55,897 nucleotides of DNA from Paracoccus sigandri (GCF_003709565.1 NZ_QNRC01000028.1:1-55897); one strand, 5' to 3'. Shown: positions 8,776 through 16,819, counted from the stretch's first letter. Notes: generated by a model not told the origin, from the letters alone. Program-made: numbers and translations.

Positions 8776-8852
8776 CCGGCGGCCGCAACGGCGCCGGTGG
8801 ATCGCCCGCCCGACCCATCGGGGGGCAAGACAACATCGCTTTGAAAGGATGT
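8776..8852 (+). promoter_or_regulatory. ROSE-type RNA thermometer in the hsp20 leader
   Basis: Three hairpins follow one another. H1: 8776-8781 plus 8783-8785 pair with 8789-8797 (G8782 bulged, CAA loop). H2: 8804-8813 pairs with 8818-8826 (G8808 bulged, CCCA loop). H3: 8833-8840 pairs with 8846-8852, with the single G8838 bulged opposite the AGGA Shine-Dalgarno (8846-8849) and a TTGAA loop. H3 contains the U-Y-G-C-U motif (TCGCT, 8836-8840) that defines ROSE elements, in which the bulged G lets the helix melt with heat and free the ribosome site. The start codon is 8 bases further on. Pairing was worked out by hand. Confidence 0.8.
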
Positions 8853-8857
8853 GACCC

Positions 8858-9310
8858 ATGCGCAACTTTGACCTGACCCCGCTTTATCGTGCCTCGGTCG
8901 GCTTCGACCGCCTGGCGGATGTCATGGACCGGGCCCTGTCGGCCGATGTCGCCGCGCCCACCTATCCCCCCTACAATATCGAGAAGACCGGCGAGGATGC
9001 CTATCGCATCTCGATCGCCGTGGCCGGATTCGCGGCCGCCGACCTGAATGTCGAGGTCCGCGACGGCGCCGTGATCGTCTCGGCCCGGAAGGCCGAGGAG
9101 GAGGACGGGCGCAGCTATCTGCATCGTGGCATCGCCACCCGCGCCTTCGAGCGCAAGTTCACCCTGGCCGATCACGTCCGCGTCGAGGGGGCCAGCCATG
9201 CCGACGGCATGCTGCATATCGACCTGGTGCGCGAGATCCCCGAGGCGCTGAAGCCGCGCCGGATCGAGATCGCCAAGGCCGCGCCGAAAGTCGAGAAGCT
9301 GGACGCCTGA
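8858..9310 (+). CDS. Hsp20/IbpA-type small heat shock protein
   Basis: 150 residues. The N-terminus MRNFDLTPLYRASVGFDRL and the alpha-crystallin domain (about residues 33-130, with PPYNIEKTGEDAYRI and AVAGFAAADLNVEV) are those of class A IbpA/HspH proteins; the C-terminal I-x-I-type tail is RRIEIAKA. It is an ATP-independent holdase that keeps heat-damaged proteins soluble in the cytoplasm. Control is probably double: an RpoH-like promoter and a ROSE thermometer leader (separate entries). A terminator follows 15 bases after the stop. Confidence 0.9.
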   Translation: MRNFDLTPLYRASVGFDRLADVMDRALSADVAAPTYPPYNIEKTGEDAYRISIAVAGFAAADLNVEVRDGAVIVSARKAEEEDGRSYLHRGIATRAFERKFTLADHVRVEGASHADGMLHIDLVREIPEALKPRRIEIAKAAPKVEKLDA

Positions 9311-9325
9311 GCGGCGTTCTTGCGG

Positions 9326-9357
9326 CGGCCGGGGGGCTTTGCGTCCCCGGCCGTTCA
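9326..9357 (+). terminator. Terminator after hsp20
   Basis: A 9-bp perfect GC stem (CGGCCGGGG at 9326-9334 with CCCCGGCCG at 9345-9353) and a 10-base loop, followed by TTCATT. The T tract is weak, but the stem is strong and the position right after hsp20 fits. Confidence 0.6.
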
Positions 9358-9651
9358 TTGTGATCCCGGCGCTGTCGCCCATGGCGCGTGCCATCCACGT
9401 CTTGCCGCCGCCCCGCCATGCGGCCCACGCGATGGCGATCAGGCTCGGCGTTCCGCCCCGTCCTGTTCCGCGCGGAACGTTTTCCAAAACAGTCGCTCCG
9501 ACGCCATGCGGCACGATGCCGTATTCCCCTTGGGGGACGGCATGAGACCGTTGCATACCGTCGTGCAGCTCGTCTGAAGCGGTCCAGCGGACGGCGAGGA
9601 GATCCCCCGGCCGGCAATCTTCAAGGGATCGGAAACGTCGGGAACGGGACA
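9358..9651. other. Intergenic stretch without a convincing gene
   Basis: Nothing here reads as a gene on either strand; the open frames lack a ribosome site and show no recognisable domain. The only structure is a hairpin at 9516-9543 (ATGCCGT pairing with ACGGCAT, with an inner CCCC/GGGG stem). It has no T tract after it and could be part of a small RNA or a decayed element. Confidence 0.4.
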
Positions 9652-9680
9652 GGCCCTGCCGATATCATCCCGGCAGGGCC
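9652..9680 (-). terminator. Terminator of the GlcG/HbpS-like gene
   Basis: A perfect 10-bp inverted repeat (9652-9661 with 9671-9680, arm GGCCCTGCCG) and a 9-base loop. It lies 11 bases after the stop of the minus-strand gene at 9692. The T tract on the minus strand is poor, so it may act only as a 3' stabilising hairpin. Confidence 0.5.
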
Positions 9681-9691
9681 ACGCCCCGACC

Positions 9692-10177
9692 TTACTCTGC
9701 CGCGCCGATGGCGGTCAGGCCAGCGGTGGCGCAAGCGGCGTCGAGATCGCCCGAGGGCGCGCCGCCGACGCCGATGCCTCCCACCAGCGCCTCGCCGATG
9801 CGGATCGGCAGGCCGCCCGCCTGGATGACCATCCGCGCATCCATGTCGCGCAGGCCGGCATTCTCGGGCGCCGAGGCGATGAACCCGGCCAGCCCGGCCG
9901 TGTCGCGGCCCATGGCGGCCGAGGTGAAGGCCTTGCCCGTCGCGCTGGCGCCGGTATGCGGGCCCGAGCCATCGGCCTTCAGCATCACCTTGGTCGCACC
10001 GTCGCGCGCCACGATGGCGACGCTGACGTTGTGGCCGTCGGCGGCACAGGCGCCGAGGGCGGCATCGGCGGCCTCGACTGCCAGGTCCAGCGGCAGGTAG
10101 GGCGCCGTCGGCAGATCCTGCGCGGCGGCGGCGAGGGGGGCCAGCAGGGCGGCGGCAAGCAGCGGGGTGCGGATCAT
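9692..10177 (-). CDS. Secreted GlcG/HbpS-like protein
   Basis: 161 residues. Residues 1-19 are a Sec signal peptide (MIRTPLLAAALLAPLAAAAQ). The rest is a GlcG/HbpS (DUF336) domain: DLAVEAADAALGACAADGHNVSVAIVARDG, then a central GKAFTSAAMGRDTAG helix, and the glycine-rich GEALVGGIGVGGAPSGDLD end. Some members bind haem or act beside dehydrogenases; here the role is open, but a periplasmic location is likely. Upstream lie a palindrome at 10256-10273 and a response regulator gene on the same strand, so the two-component system may control it. Confidence 0.82.
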   Translation of the reverse strand: MIRTPLLAAALLAPLAAAAQDLPTAPYLPLDLAVEAADAALGACAADGHNVSVAIVARDGATKVMLKADGSGPHTGASATGKAFTSAAMGRDTAGLAGFIASAPENAGLRDMDARMVIQAGGLPIRIGEALVGGIGVGGAPSGDLDAACATAGLTAIGAAE

Positions 10178-10255
10178 CGGGATCTCCTGTCATGAATGAT
10201 GACGGGACGCTAACGCCGATGCCGCGGGTCGGGTATGCGTAGCCCTTGCAGCCGC

Positions 10256-10273
10256 CTCCGTAGAACTACGGAG
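10256..10273. promoter_or_regulatory. Palindrome CTCCGTA-N4-TACGGAG, possible response-regulator site
   Basis: A perfect 7+7 inverted repeat with a 4-base GAAC spacer. It covers the stop codon of the response regulator and lies about 80-95 bp upstream of the minus-strand secreted-protein gene. It may be the binding site of a LuxR-type response regulator, or a transcript-end hairpin; the minus-strand sequence after it has no T tract, which slightly favours a binding site. Confidence 0.4.
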
Positions 10274-10874
10274 CCGCGCGCCCCTCCAGCCACAGCCGGG
10301 TCATCTCGGCCTGCGAGGTGGTGCCCAGCTTTGCCCCGATCGCGGCGCGATGGCTTTCCACCGTGCGCGGCGACAGGCCCAGCCCCTCGGCGATCTGCCG
10401 CGTGGTGAAGCCTGCGGCGATGCGTTCCAGGATCTCGGCCTCGCGCGGGGTCAGGGCGGACAGCAGCGCCAGCGTCTCGGCCAGCTCGGCCCGGCGGTCC
10501 AGCTGGCGATCCAGGATGGACTGCGCCTTCTGGATGGCGTCGATCAGATCCTGCTCGTCGACAGGCTTGGACAGGAAGTCGATGGCCCCGTTGCGAAAGG
10601 CACGCCGGCACGCCTCGATATCGCCATGGCCGGACATGATGATGGTCGGCCAGTCGATCGCCAGATCCGCCAGCCTGTCCTGCAATTTCAGCCCCGAGAT
10701 CACCGGCATCCGGATGTCGAGGATCAGGCAGCCCGGCGGCAGCTGCGGCAGGCGGGCAAGGAAGGCCTGCGGATCGGCAAAGCCGGTCACCGGAATGTCG
10801 ACGGTGGACAGAAGCAGGCTCAGCGCGTGACGCACCGCCGTATCGTCATCGACCAGGTAGACGGGATGGGTCAT
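10266..10874 (-). CDS. FixJ/NarL-family response regulator
   Basis: 202 residues. The receiver domain spans residues 1-120 with the acidic pocket DDD (9-11), phospho-acceptor Asp53 in LILDIRMP, and the Lys of FLSKP near 103. The C-terminal LuxR-type helix-turn-helix (about 138-198) reads LTPREAEILERIAAG, then TTRQIAEGLGLSPRTVESH. The layout is FixJ-like. Its ATG overlaps the stop of the upstream kinase by 4 bases (ATGA), so the pair is co-translated. Likely targets are the neighbouring secreted protein and perhaps genes outside the window. Confidence 0.9.
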   Translation of the reverse strand: MTHPVYLVDDDTAVRHALSLLLSTVDIPVTGFADPQAFLARLPQLPPGCLILDIRMPVISGLKLQDRLADLAIDWPTIIMSGHGDIEACRRAFRNGAIDFLSKPVDEQDLIDAIQKAQSILDRQLDRRAELAETLALLSALTPREAEILERIAAGFTTRQIAEGLGLSPRTVESHRAAIGAKLGTTSQAEMTRLWLEGRAAP

Positions 10875-12421
10875 GGTCCTTCCCCGGTCGGGTCCAGCGG
10901 CAGGGTGATGCGGAAGCTGGCGCCTTCTGTGCCGTGCTCCAGCGCGATCTCGCCCCCGGCGCGTTCCACCAGCCGCTGGCTGAGGGTAAGGCCAAGCCCG
11001 GTCCCGTCCGGGCGGGTGGTCATGAAGGGGGTGAACAGCCGCGCCCGCAGCTCTGGCGGGATGCCGGGGCCGTTGTCGCGGATCTCCAGCACGGCGTTGC
11101 CCGCTTCGGGGCAGAGGGTGACGCGGATCTGCCCGTCCCCGGCCCGGTCCCGCAGGGCCTCGAGCGCGTTGCGCAGCAGGTTGAACGCCACCTGTTCCAT
11201 CTCGACCGGATCGGCGCGGATCATGACCGCATCGGCGGGCAGATCGAAGCTCAGCGCCACCCTTTGCGCCTGGGCCTGCGCCGCCAGCAGCGCCGCGACA
11301 TTGCGCAGGGCGTCGCGCAGATCGAAGGCCCGGACCGGCGCCGCCTGCGGGCGCGACCAGCTGCGGAACCGCTGCAGGATGGCCGAGGCGCGGCGGGCCT
11401 GGGTCACGGTATCGTCCAGCACCGGGGCCAGACCGTCGCGGTCGTCGCGTGCCAGCAGCCGCCGCCCGGCCTGGGCCTGCGCCAGGATGGCGGTCAGCGG
11501 CTGGGTCAGCTCATGCGTCAGGCCGCTGGCCAGCTCGCCCAGGGCATTGACCCGCGCGGCATGGGCCAGGCGCGAATCGAGCGCGCTGAGCCGTGCCTGC
11601 TCCAGCGCCTGGCCCGCGCGCCGCCGCTGGCGCAGAAAGGCCAGCGCGCCGAAACCCGCCGCGGCGGCCGCCATCAGGATCAGCGCGCTGCGCAGCGGCG
11701 GGAACAGGTCGCCCGGGGTGATGCTGCGGTCCGTCTCCAGCCGCAGGGGCTGCGAGGCGCTGCCCAGGGCCTTGGCCTGCCCGGTGCCGTCCACCGCGCC
11801 GTCCACCGTGCCGTCGATCGCGCCGCGCTGGAACAGCACCGTCCCATCCGGCAGCGACAGGGCCAGGTTGATGCCCGGCCGGTCCCAGAACGTCCCGGCC
11901 TCGTCCAGCAGCCGGGCGGCGTCGATCGACAGCATCAGGCCATGGCGCGCGGCATCGGAATTGGGGCTGCGCTTGACCATGACGTAATGCCCGGCCCGGC
12001 CCGGATCGGGCAGAAGCGCGATCTCGCCCCCCGATGCAATGGCCGCCGCCCGGATCCGTGCCGTCAGCTGGGGGTCCAATGCCGTCCCCGCCGCCGCCAC
12101 GCCGCCCGGTTGCAGCGGCACCAGGGCAATGGCACTGATGCGCGGATAAAAGCGGGTGATCGTCGTCGCCACCTCCAGAAACAGCCGCTGCGCCGGGTCG
12201 TCGCTGGCCACTGCAATCGCGGAAAGCGCGGTCAGGTGGGCGTCATGCTGATCGGCACGCTGCGAGGCGAGGCGATGCAGCACGGCGGTTTCCTGCGCCA
12301 GTTCGGCACTCAGCGCCCGGTGCTGCGCGATGCCCATCGCCGTCAGCAGCAGAAGAAGCAGCCCGGCCCCGAGAAGGGCCAGCCTTGCAGGGCTTTCCAG
12401 AAAGGACACAGGTCGCGTCAT
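10871..12421 (-). CDS. Membrane sensor histidine kinase
   Basis: 516 residues if translation starts at ATG 12421, which puts the first membrane segment (ALLGAGLLLLLLTAMGI) near residue 11; an upstream start at 12490 is possible but lacks support. Next come a periplasmic sensor region of about 220 residues, a second membrane segment near residue 230-255 followed by LRQRRR, a HisKA domain with GLTHELTQPL (His about 303), and a HATPase domain with the N box, DNGPGIP and GTGLGLTLSQRL. This is the DctB/FixL-like layout. The signal is unknown. It pairs with the overlapping FixJ-type regulator. Confidence 0.9.
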   Translation of the reverse strand: MTRPVSFLESPARLALLGAGLLLLLLTAMGIAQHRALSAELAQETAVLHRLASQRADQHDAHLTALSAIAVASDDPAQRLFLEVATTITRFYPRISAIALVPLQPGGVAAAGTALDPQLTARIRAAAIASGGEIALLPDPGRAGHYVMVKRSPNSDAARHGLMLSIDAARLLDEAGTFWDRPGINLALSLPDGTVLFQRGAIDGTVDGAVDGTGQAKALGSASQPLRLETDRSITPGDLFPPLRSALILMAAAAAGFGALAFLRQRRRAGQALEQARLSALDSRLAHAARVNALGELASGLTHELTQPLTAILAQAQAGRRLLARDDRDGLAPVLDDTVTQARRASAILQRFRSWSRPQAAPVRAFDLRDALRNVAALLAAQAQAQRVALSFDLPADAVMIRADPVEMEQVAFNLLRNALEALRDRAGDGQIRVTLCPEAGNAVLEIRDNGPGIPPELRARLFTPFMTTRPDGTGLGLTLSQRLVERAGGEIALEHGTEGASFRITLPLDPTGEGP

Positions 12422-12521
12422 GGCGCCAATCTGGCAGGTTGGGCGCATAAGGGAAATGGCCTGATCATCCGGTGGCCGCGCCCGAGACATCCGTCAGGCG
12501 GGCTTGACACGGCCCTTGCCA

Positions 12522-12544
12522 GCCGATCGGCTGTCCCGATCGGC
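12522..12544. promoter_or_regulatory. Inverted repeat GCCGATCG-N7-CGATCGGC
   Basis: A perfect 8+8 inverted repeat with a 7-base centre, about 100 bp upstream of the sensor kinase start and ahead of the RND remnant. It could be an operator for the divergent genes. Just before it, TTGACA at 12504-12509 could be a -35 box for the plus strand, but I see no good -10. Function is unproven. Confidence 0.3.
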
Positions 12545-12644
12545 GGCAGGATGGCTTCACCTGACCGGCGGTTCATTCTCGTCGCGCCGCGCATCGTCAG
12601 CCCATCTCCGCGATGGGGCCGCGCTGTCATTCGTCGTATTCGGG

Positions 12645-13618
12645 AGGCTGTGGCTGCCGCAAGCACGACCCCGGAGACGGTCGAGATCTCGCGCACGATC
12701 GAGGAGGCGCTGAATTCGATGCGGCCTGGAAAAGGTGAACTCGGCCCCTTGCGAGGGGCAGCCGGTGGTCACCGCGACCTTCAGGCTGAAGGTCGACCGG
12801 CTGGCGGCGGCGCAGCATGTGCGCGACCGCGCCTCGCCGCTGGAAGGGGGTTTTCCTGCCGCGCTCGACAAGCCGGTCATCCAGCGCTTCGGTTGCCGAG
12901 ACCCGCGTGATCCGCGACGGCCAGACCGCGCTGGCCATCGACATCATGTTCCTGTTCCTCAATTCCTGGCGCAGCACGGTCATCACCGCTCTGACCCTGC
13001 CCATCGCGACCACCGCCACCATCGTCGCCGTCTTCCTGCCCGTCGCCCTGATGAGCGGGGTGGGGGCAGTTCTTCTATCAGTTCGGCATGACCGTATCGG
13101 TGGCGATCATGATCTCTGTTCGTCAGCTTCACGCTGGACCCGATGCTGTCAAACGTCTGGCATGACCCGGATTCCCAGCCCGGCGAGAAACGGGGCGTCA
13201 TCGGAGGTCTGGTTCAGCGTTTCGATCCGAGTGCATGGTCTGGGCCTGCAGGCACGTCATCACATGGGTGCTGCGGCATCGGCTGATCACGCTGTTGGCG
13301 ACGATCCCGACCTTCGTCGGCCGCCTGGCCATGGTGTCGATGGTCGGAACCAAGTTCGTCGCCCCCGCTGATGATGGCCGCATCGCCATCACGGCCGAGA
13401 TACCGGTCGGCTCGTCGCTGGATTACACGACGGCCAGACTGGAGAAACTGGAGGTCGCGCTGACCGAATTCCCCGGGGTGTAGTCGGTTTATACGACCGT
13501 CAATGTCGGCCAATCCCTAGGCAAGAACAGGGTCAATGTCATCGTCCAGCTGATCCCGGCCGCGGATCGCGACCGCAGGCCGGTCGATCTGGGCGACCCG
13601 ATCCGGGAGTCCGGTCGT
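12645..13618 (+). pseudogene. Decayed RND (AcrB-type) efflux pump gene
   Basis: Fragments of one RND permease can be followed through several frames: ETVEISRTIEEALNSM, then after a frameshift near 12722 LEKVNSA and PVVTATFRLKVDRLAAAQ, then FLFLNSWRSTVITALTLPIA joined directly to TTATIVAVFLPVALM, then a frame change to QFGMTVSVA and SFTLDPMLS, then WVLRHRLITLLA, and finally SVYTTVNVG after an in-frame TAG near 13482. At least two large internal deletions (most of the first porter domain, and TM3-TM5), several frameshifts and a stop leave no functional product. The N-terminus is missing and the C-terminal half is cut at about 13618. Confidence 0.85.
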
Positions 13619-13881
13619 TAAACGATTTGTGCAATAGAGCCTTGTTTAGAAATCACGAAATCCATGGCTGCCGTGAAATTGGCAGGCGGGGGCGGTAGGC
13701 GGAAGTTGTGAGTGGCGCGCCATTGCGATGCGCTGTGCTGGACAGATGAGCTTGTTTTTCCAGTCCAGATCTGGGTCGTTGGCCGAGAGTGGCGAGAAGA
13801 CCAGAACCTGCAACCCATTGCGAAACGTCGCAGGGCGCGGATCGCATTCCGGGCGGATCACCCGCCTTCCTGCAACTCGCT
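13619..13881. other. Lower-GC patch with an IS-end-like sequence
   Basis: This stretch is visibly poorer in G+C than its neighbours. On the minus strand the bases 13640 down to about 13622 read GGCTCTATTGCACAAATC, which resembles the terminal repeats of IS903-like IS5-family elements; only the end is present and no transposase is left. Short open frames exist on both strands but none has a recognisable domain. It probably marks the deletion that truncated the RND gene. Confidence 0.3.
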
Positions 13882-14481
13882 TCAATCGGCTGTGCGGGGA
13901 GGGCGCAGGGTGTCGGTCACCAGCCGGGCCAGTCCCTCGGCGAAGTCCCGATCCAGCGGCGCATGCTTCGAGAAGGCGCGGAAATAGATCGGGCCCGCAT
14001 AGAGGTCGATGATCAGGTCCAGGTCCAGGTCGCTGCGGAACACGCCGGCCACTTGCCCGCGCGCGATCAGCTCGCGCGCATGGTTGCGACGCGGGACCAA
14101 GAAGCCCTGGTGGAACGCCGCCATCAGCGCCTCGTCGTTCTGCGCGCGGCCCAGAAGCTCGGCGATCACCCGGCCGACCCGGCCTTGCAGGAAGCGTGCC
14201 AGCGAGGCGATGTATTCCTGCAGCGCAAGCGCCGGCTCGGCGATGCCGGGGGTCGGAACCTCGTCCTCGACCATGGCGAGGAAGGCGTCGATCACGATGG
14301 CCTCGACCGAATTCCAGCGCCGGTAGAGCGCCGGTCGGCTGGTGCCCGCCGCGCTTGCTATCTCGTTCAGGGTCAGCTCGGACAGGGATTTTTGGGCCAG
14401 GAGCGCCCAGGTCGCGCGCAGCACCCGCGCGCCCAGTTCCTCGTCCATCGGGCGGCCACGCGGCTTTCTGTCTTTCTCCAC
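13882..14481 (-). CDS. TetR/AcrR family regulator
   Basis: 199 residues. The N-terminal helix-turn-helix (about residues 15-60) reads LSELTLNEIASAAGTSRPALYRRW, the TetR signature. The C-terminal ligand domain starts with the helix AIVIDAFLAMVEDE and resembles the TetR_C group with a VGRVIAELLG helix. It is divergent from the Rieske oxygenase gene across 136 bp that contain a double palindrome, so it most likely represses both itself and the oxygenase operon until an aromatic ligand binds. Confidence 0.9.
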   Translation of the reverse strand: MEKDRKPRGRPMDEELGARVLRATWALLAQKSLSELTLNEIASAAGTSRPALYRRWNSVEAIVIDAFLAMVEDEVPTPGIAEPALALQEYIASLARFLQGRVGRVIAELLGRAQNDEALMAAFHQGFLVPRRNHARELIARGQVAGVFRSDLDLDLIIDLYAGPIYFRAFSKHAPLDRDFAEGLARLVTDTLRPPRTAD

Positions 14482-14522
14482 GGCAATTCCCCCTTGCCAG
14501 AACCGGGTGAGTCGGTCTAATA

Positions 14523-14556
14523 GCGTTACATGTAGTAACGTTATTATGTGTAACGC
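14523..14556. promoter_or_regulatory. Probable TetR operator
   Basis: Two nested palindromes lie in the divergent region. GCGTTACA (14523-14530) is matched by TGTAACGC (14549-14556), and GTTAC-N5-GTAAC (14525-14539) sits inside the left part. The AT-rich core TTATTAT at 14541-14547 could be a -10 region. The three GTTAC/GTAAC half-sites would let two TetR dimers bind and block both promoters. The repeats are seen; the binding partner is inferred from position. Confidence 0.6.
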
Positions 14557-14617
14557 AATCCCTCCGCCGCGGCAATGGCAGAGGGCCGGCCAGCTTCATT
14601 CATCGGGAGGACGATAC

Positions 14618-15673
14618 ATGGGCGAGAGCTTTCTGGACAACGAGACATGGCGCTATTTCTGGCACCCGGTCTGCACAGTCAAGGAACTGGCGGAGTCCGA
14701 CAAGGGGCGGGGAGAGCTGCTTTGCGCCCGGCTGCTGGGCACCGAACTGGTCATCGCGCGGCTGGATTCGGGCGTGGTGGCGATGAACAACCGCTGCCCG
14801 CATCGTTCGGCCAAGCTGCATCTGGGCTGGAACCGGGGCGACAGCGTGCAATGCCCCTATCACGGCTGGCAATGGGGGGCGGACGGGTCGTGCAAGGGCA
14901 TTCCGGCGGCACCCGATGGCCCGATCCCGCCCAATGCCAAGGCGGTCAGCTATGACTGCGCCGAGCGTTACGGGCTGGTCTGGGTCCGGCTGGACGGCAG
15001 CGCCGGGACCGCGATTCCCGAACATCCGGTCTTCGACGACCCGGCCTTCCGCTGCGTGCCCGGCCCCAGCTACGACTGGAAGACCCATTCAGCGCGGCGG
15101 GTCGAGAACTATACCGATCTCGCGCATTTCCCCTTCGTTCACCCCGAGACCCTGGGCAGCGCCGGGCATGTGACTTTCCTGACCCCGCAGATCGCCTTCC
15201 GCAAGGAAGGCCGGATGCGCTTTCGCTATGCCCCGCCCGAGGGCGCGCGCAATGCGGTCGATGCCAGCGGCAATTTCTCTCCGCTGGCCTTCTCGGACTA
15301 TACCATCCGGCTGCCCTTCGGCGTCAGCGTGGACCTGACCTTGCAGAACGGCGCCCGCACCGTGCTGTGGGTCTGGGCGACACCGCTGGACGACATCCAT
15401 TGCCGCAGCTTCTGGTTCGCCTGCCGCAACGGCGATCTGGACGGGCCGGACCAGCCGCATATCGACCAGCAGATGCGGATCCTCGAAGAGGATGTCGATA
15501 TCGTCGAAAGCCAAGATCCCGAGCAGATCCCGCATCCCCGCGACGAGATCGCGGTGGCGCCCGACAAGGTGTCGCTGACCTATCGCCGGCTGCTCTACGC
15601 GCTTTGCAAGGCCAAGGCGCAGGGGCCCGAGGCGCTGAAAGCTTTCCTCGACACCGAACGCGACGATATCTGA
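14618..15673 (+). CDS. Rieske aromatic oxygenase, large subunit (VanA-like)
   Basis: 351 residues starting at ATG 14618 behind GGGAGG. The Rieske 2Fe-2S centre is Cys60-x-His62 and Cys79-x2-His82 (CPHR, CPYHGW). The mononuclear iron site follows, with Asp167, His170 and His175 in NYTDLAHFPFVH. The size and single-subunit layout match the vanillate O-demethylase/phthalate dioxygenase group of oxygenases, which hydroxylate or O-demethylate aromatic acids. The reductase gene follows after 3 bp. The substrate is not readable; the nearby 4-oxalomesaconate genes make a methoxylated or carboxylated phenol plausible. Confidence 0.88.
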   Translation: MGESFLDNETWRYFWHPVCTVKELAESDKGRGELLCARLLGTELVIARLDSGVVAMNNRCPHRSAKLHLGWNRGDSVQCPYHGWQWGADGSCKGIPAAPDGPIPPNAKAVSYDCAERYGLVWVRLDGSAGTAIPEHPVFDDPAFRCVPGPSYDWKTHSARRVENYTDLAHFPFVHPETLGSAGHVTFLTPQIAFRKEGRMRFRYAPPEGARNAVDASGNFSPLAFSDYTIRLPFGVSVDLTLQNGARTVLWVWATPLDDIHCRSFWFACRNGDLDGPDQPHIDQQMRILEEDVDIVESQDPEQIPHPRDEIAVAPDKVSLTYRRLLYALCKAKAQGPEALKAFLDTERDDI

Positions 15674-15676
15674 GCC

Positions 15677-16810
15677 ATGTTGCAGCCTCTTTCGTCGCAA
15701 TGGACCCCGACCCGGCTGACGCTGGAATGCGTCGATATCGAAACCGAAACCCATGACGTGAAGTCGTTCCATCTTCGCGTCCTGCCCAATGCGGCGGGCG
15801 AGGCGCCGCTGTGCCTGCACCGGCCGGGACAGTTCCTGACCCTGCGGCTGCGGCATGGCGATATGCTGGTGCCGCGGTCCTACACCATCGCCTCGCCGCC
15901 CTCGCGGCCGATGCTGCTGACGCTGACCGTCAAGCGCGATCCGGACGGGTTGGTCTCGCGCTATCTGCACGACGTGCTGCGCATCGGCGACCGGCTGGCC
16001 GCGCAGGGGCCCGGAGGCAGCTTCGATCTGTTCTCGGTCGCGCCGCGCCGGCATATCGTCATGCTCTCGGGCGGCTCGGGCATCACGCCGATGATGTCGA
16101 TGCTGCGTTACCTGCAGGACCGGCGCGAGACCGGATATCGCGTGAGTTTCCTGCATTCGGCCCGCAGCCCGGCGGATCTGCTGTTCCAGGGCGAGTTGAC
16201 GGCGATCGCGGCGCGCGGCGGCGCCAAGCTGGGATTCATCTGCGAACGCGACGCCCTGCCGGGCATGGAGGCGGGTTTCCTGACCCGCGACATGCTTCAG
16301 GCGCATGTGCCCGACCTGCATGACTGCACCGTCCTGACCTGCGGGCCGGCGCCCTATATGCGGGCGGTCAGGGCGATGCTGGGCGAAGCGGGCTTCGACA
16401 TGGCGCATTACCACGAGGAAAGCTTCGGCGACCCGGCCGAGCGGCGCAATCCCGATGGCGCCACGCCGGAAAGCCTGCGCGCCGATGGCGGGGAACCCGC
16501 CGCAAGTGCTGCCCCGCCGCCCGTCGATCATCAGCCGGCGAAGGCGGGGCAGAACCTCGTGCATTTCACCCTGTCGGGCAAGGCCGCGCCCTATCGGCCG
16601 GGCGAGACCATCCTCGACGTCGCCTCGCGCGAGGGGATCGCCGTGCCGACCAATTGCCAGATGGGACTTTGCGGCACCTGCAAGGCGCATTGCAGCGCCG
16701 GGCAGGTCGCCATGGACGATACCGAGGGCCTCGGCCCCGGCGAGCTGGAGCAGGGGATGGTGCTGACCTGCTGCGGCCGTCCGCAGGGCGCCGTCAGCAT
16801 CGCATTATAG
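15677..16810 (+). CDS. Oxygenase reductase (FNR-like flavoprotein with C-terminal 2Fe-2S)
   Basis: 377 residues. An FAD/FMN barrel (RSYTIAS near residue 73) is followed by an NAD(P) domain (LSGGSGITPMMSML near residue 131; LTCGPAPYMRAV near 220). A plant-type ferredoxin domain starts near residue 290, with Cys327, Cys332, Cys335 in CQMGLCGTC and a fourth Cys in LTCCGRP. It passes electrons from NAD(P)H to the Rieske oxygenase encoded 3 bp upstream. A linker rich in Ala and Pro joins the ferredoxin domain. The domain order resembles class IA/GbcB-type reductases. Confidence 0.9.
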   Translation: MLQPLSSQWTPTRLTLECVDIETETHDVKSFHLRVLPNAAGEAPLCLHRPGQFLTLRLRHGDMLVPRSYTIASPPSRPMLLTLTVKRDPDGLVSRYLHDVLRIGDRLAAQGPGGSFDLFSVAPRRHIVMLSGGSGITPMMSMLRYLQDRRETGYRVSFLHSARSPADLLFQGELTAIAARGGAKLGFICERDALPGMEAGFLTRDMLQAHVPDLHDCTVLTCGPAPYMRAVRAMLGEAGFDMAHYHEESFGDPAERRNPDGATPESLRADGGEPAASAAPPPVDHQPAKAGQNLVHFTLSGKAAPYRPGETILDVASREGIAVPTNCQMGLCGTCKAHCSAGQVAMDDTEGLGPGELEQGMVLTCCGRPQGAVSIAL

Positions 16811-16819
16811 GAGCCAATC

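Noticed and set aside
6285..8828. An 847-residue open frame on the minus strand opposite glcEF
   Set aside because: It is the antisense of clear glcE and glcF, rich in Arg, Gly and Gln, with no domain and no ribosome site.
9388..9828. A 146-residue plus-strand frame in the gap after hsp20
   Set aside because: Arg-rich, crosses a terminator hairpin and the 3' end of the opposite secreted-protein gene, no ribosome site; not a gene.
13646..14599. A 317-residue minus-strand frame over the TetR gene
   Set aside because: It overlaps the TetR gene in another frame and has Arg/Gly/Pro-rich shadow composition; only the last 60 residues lie outside TetR and match nothing I know.
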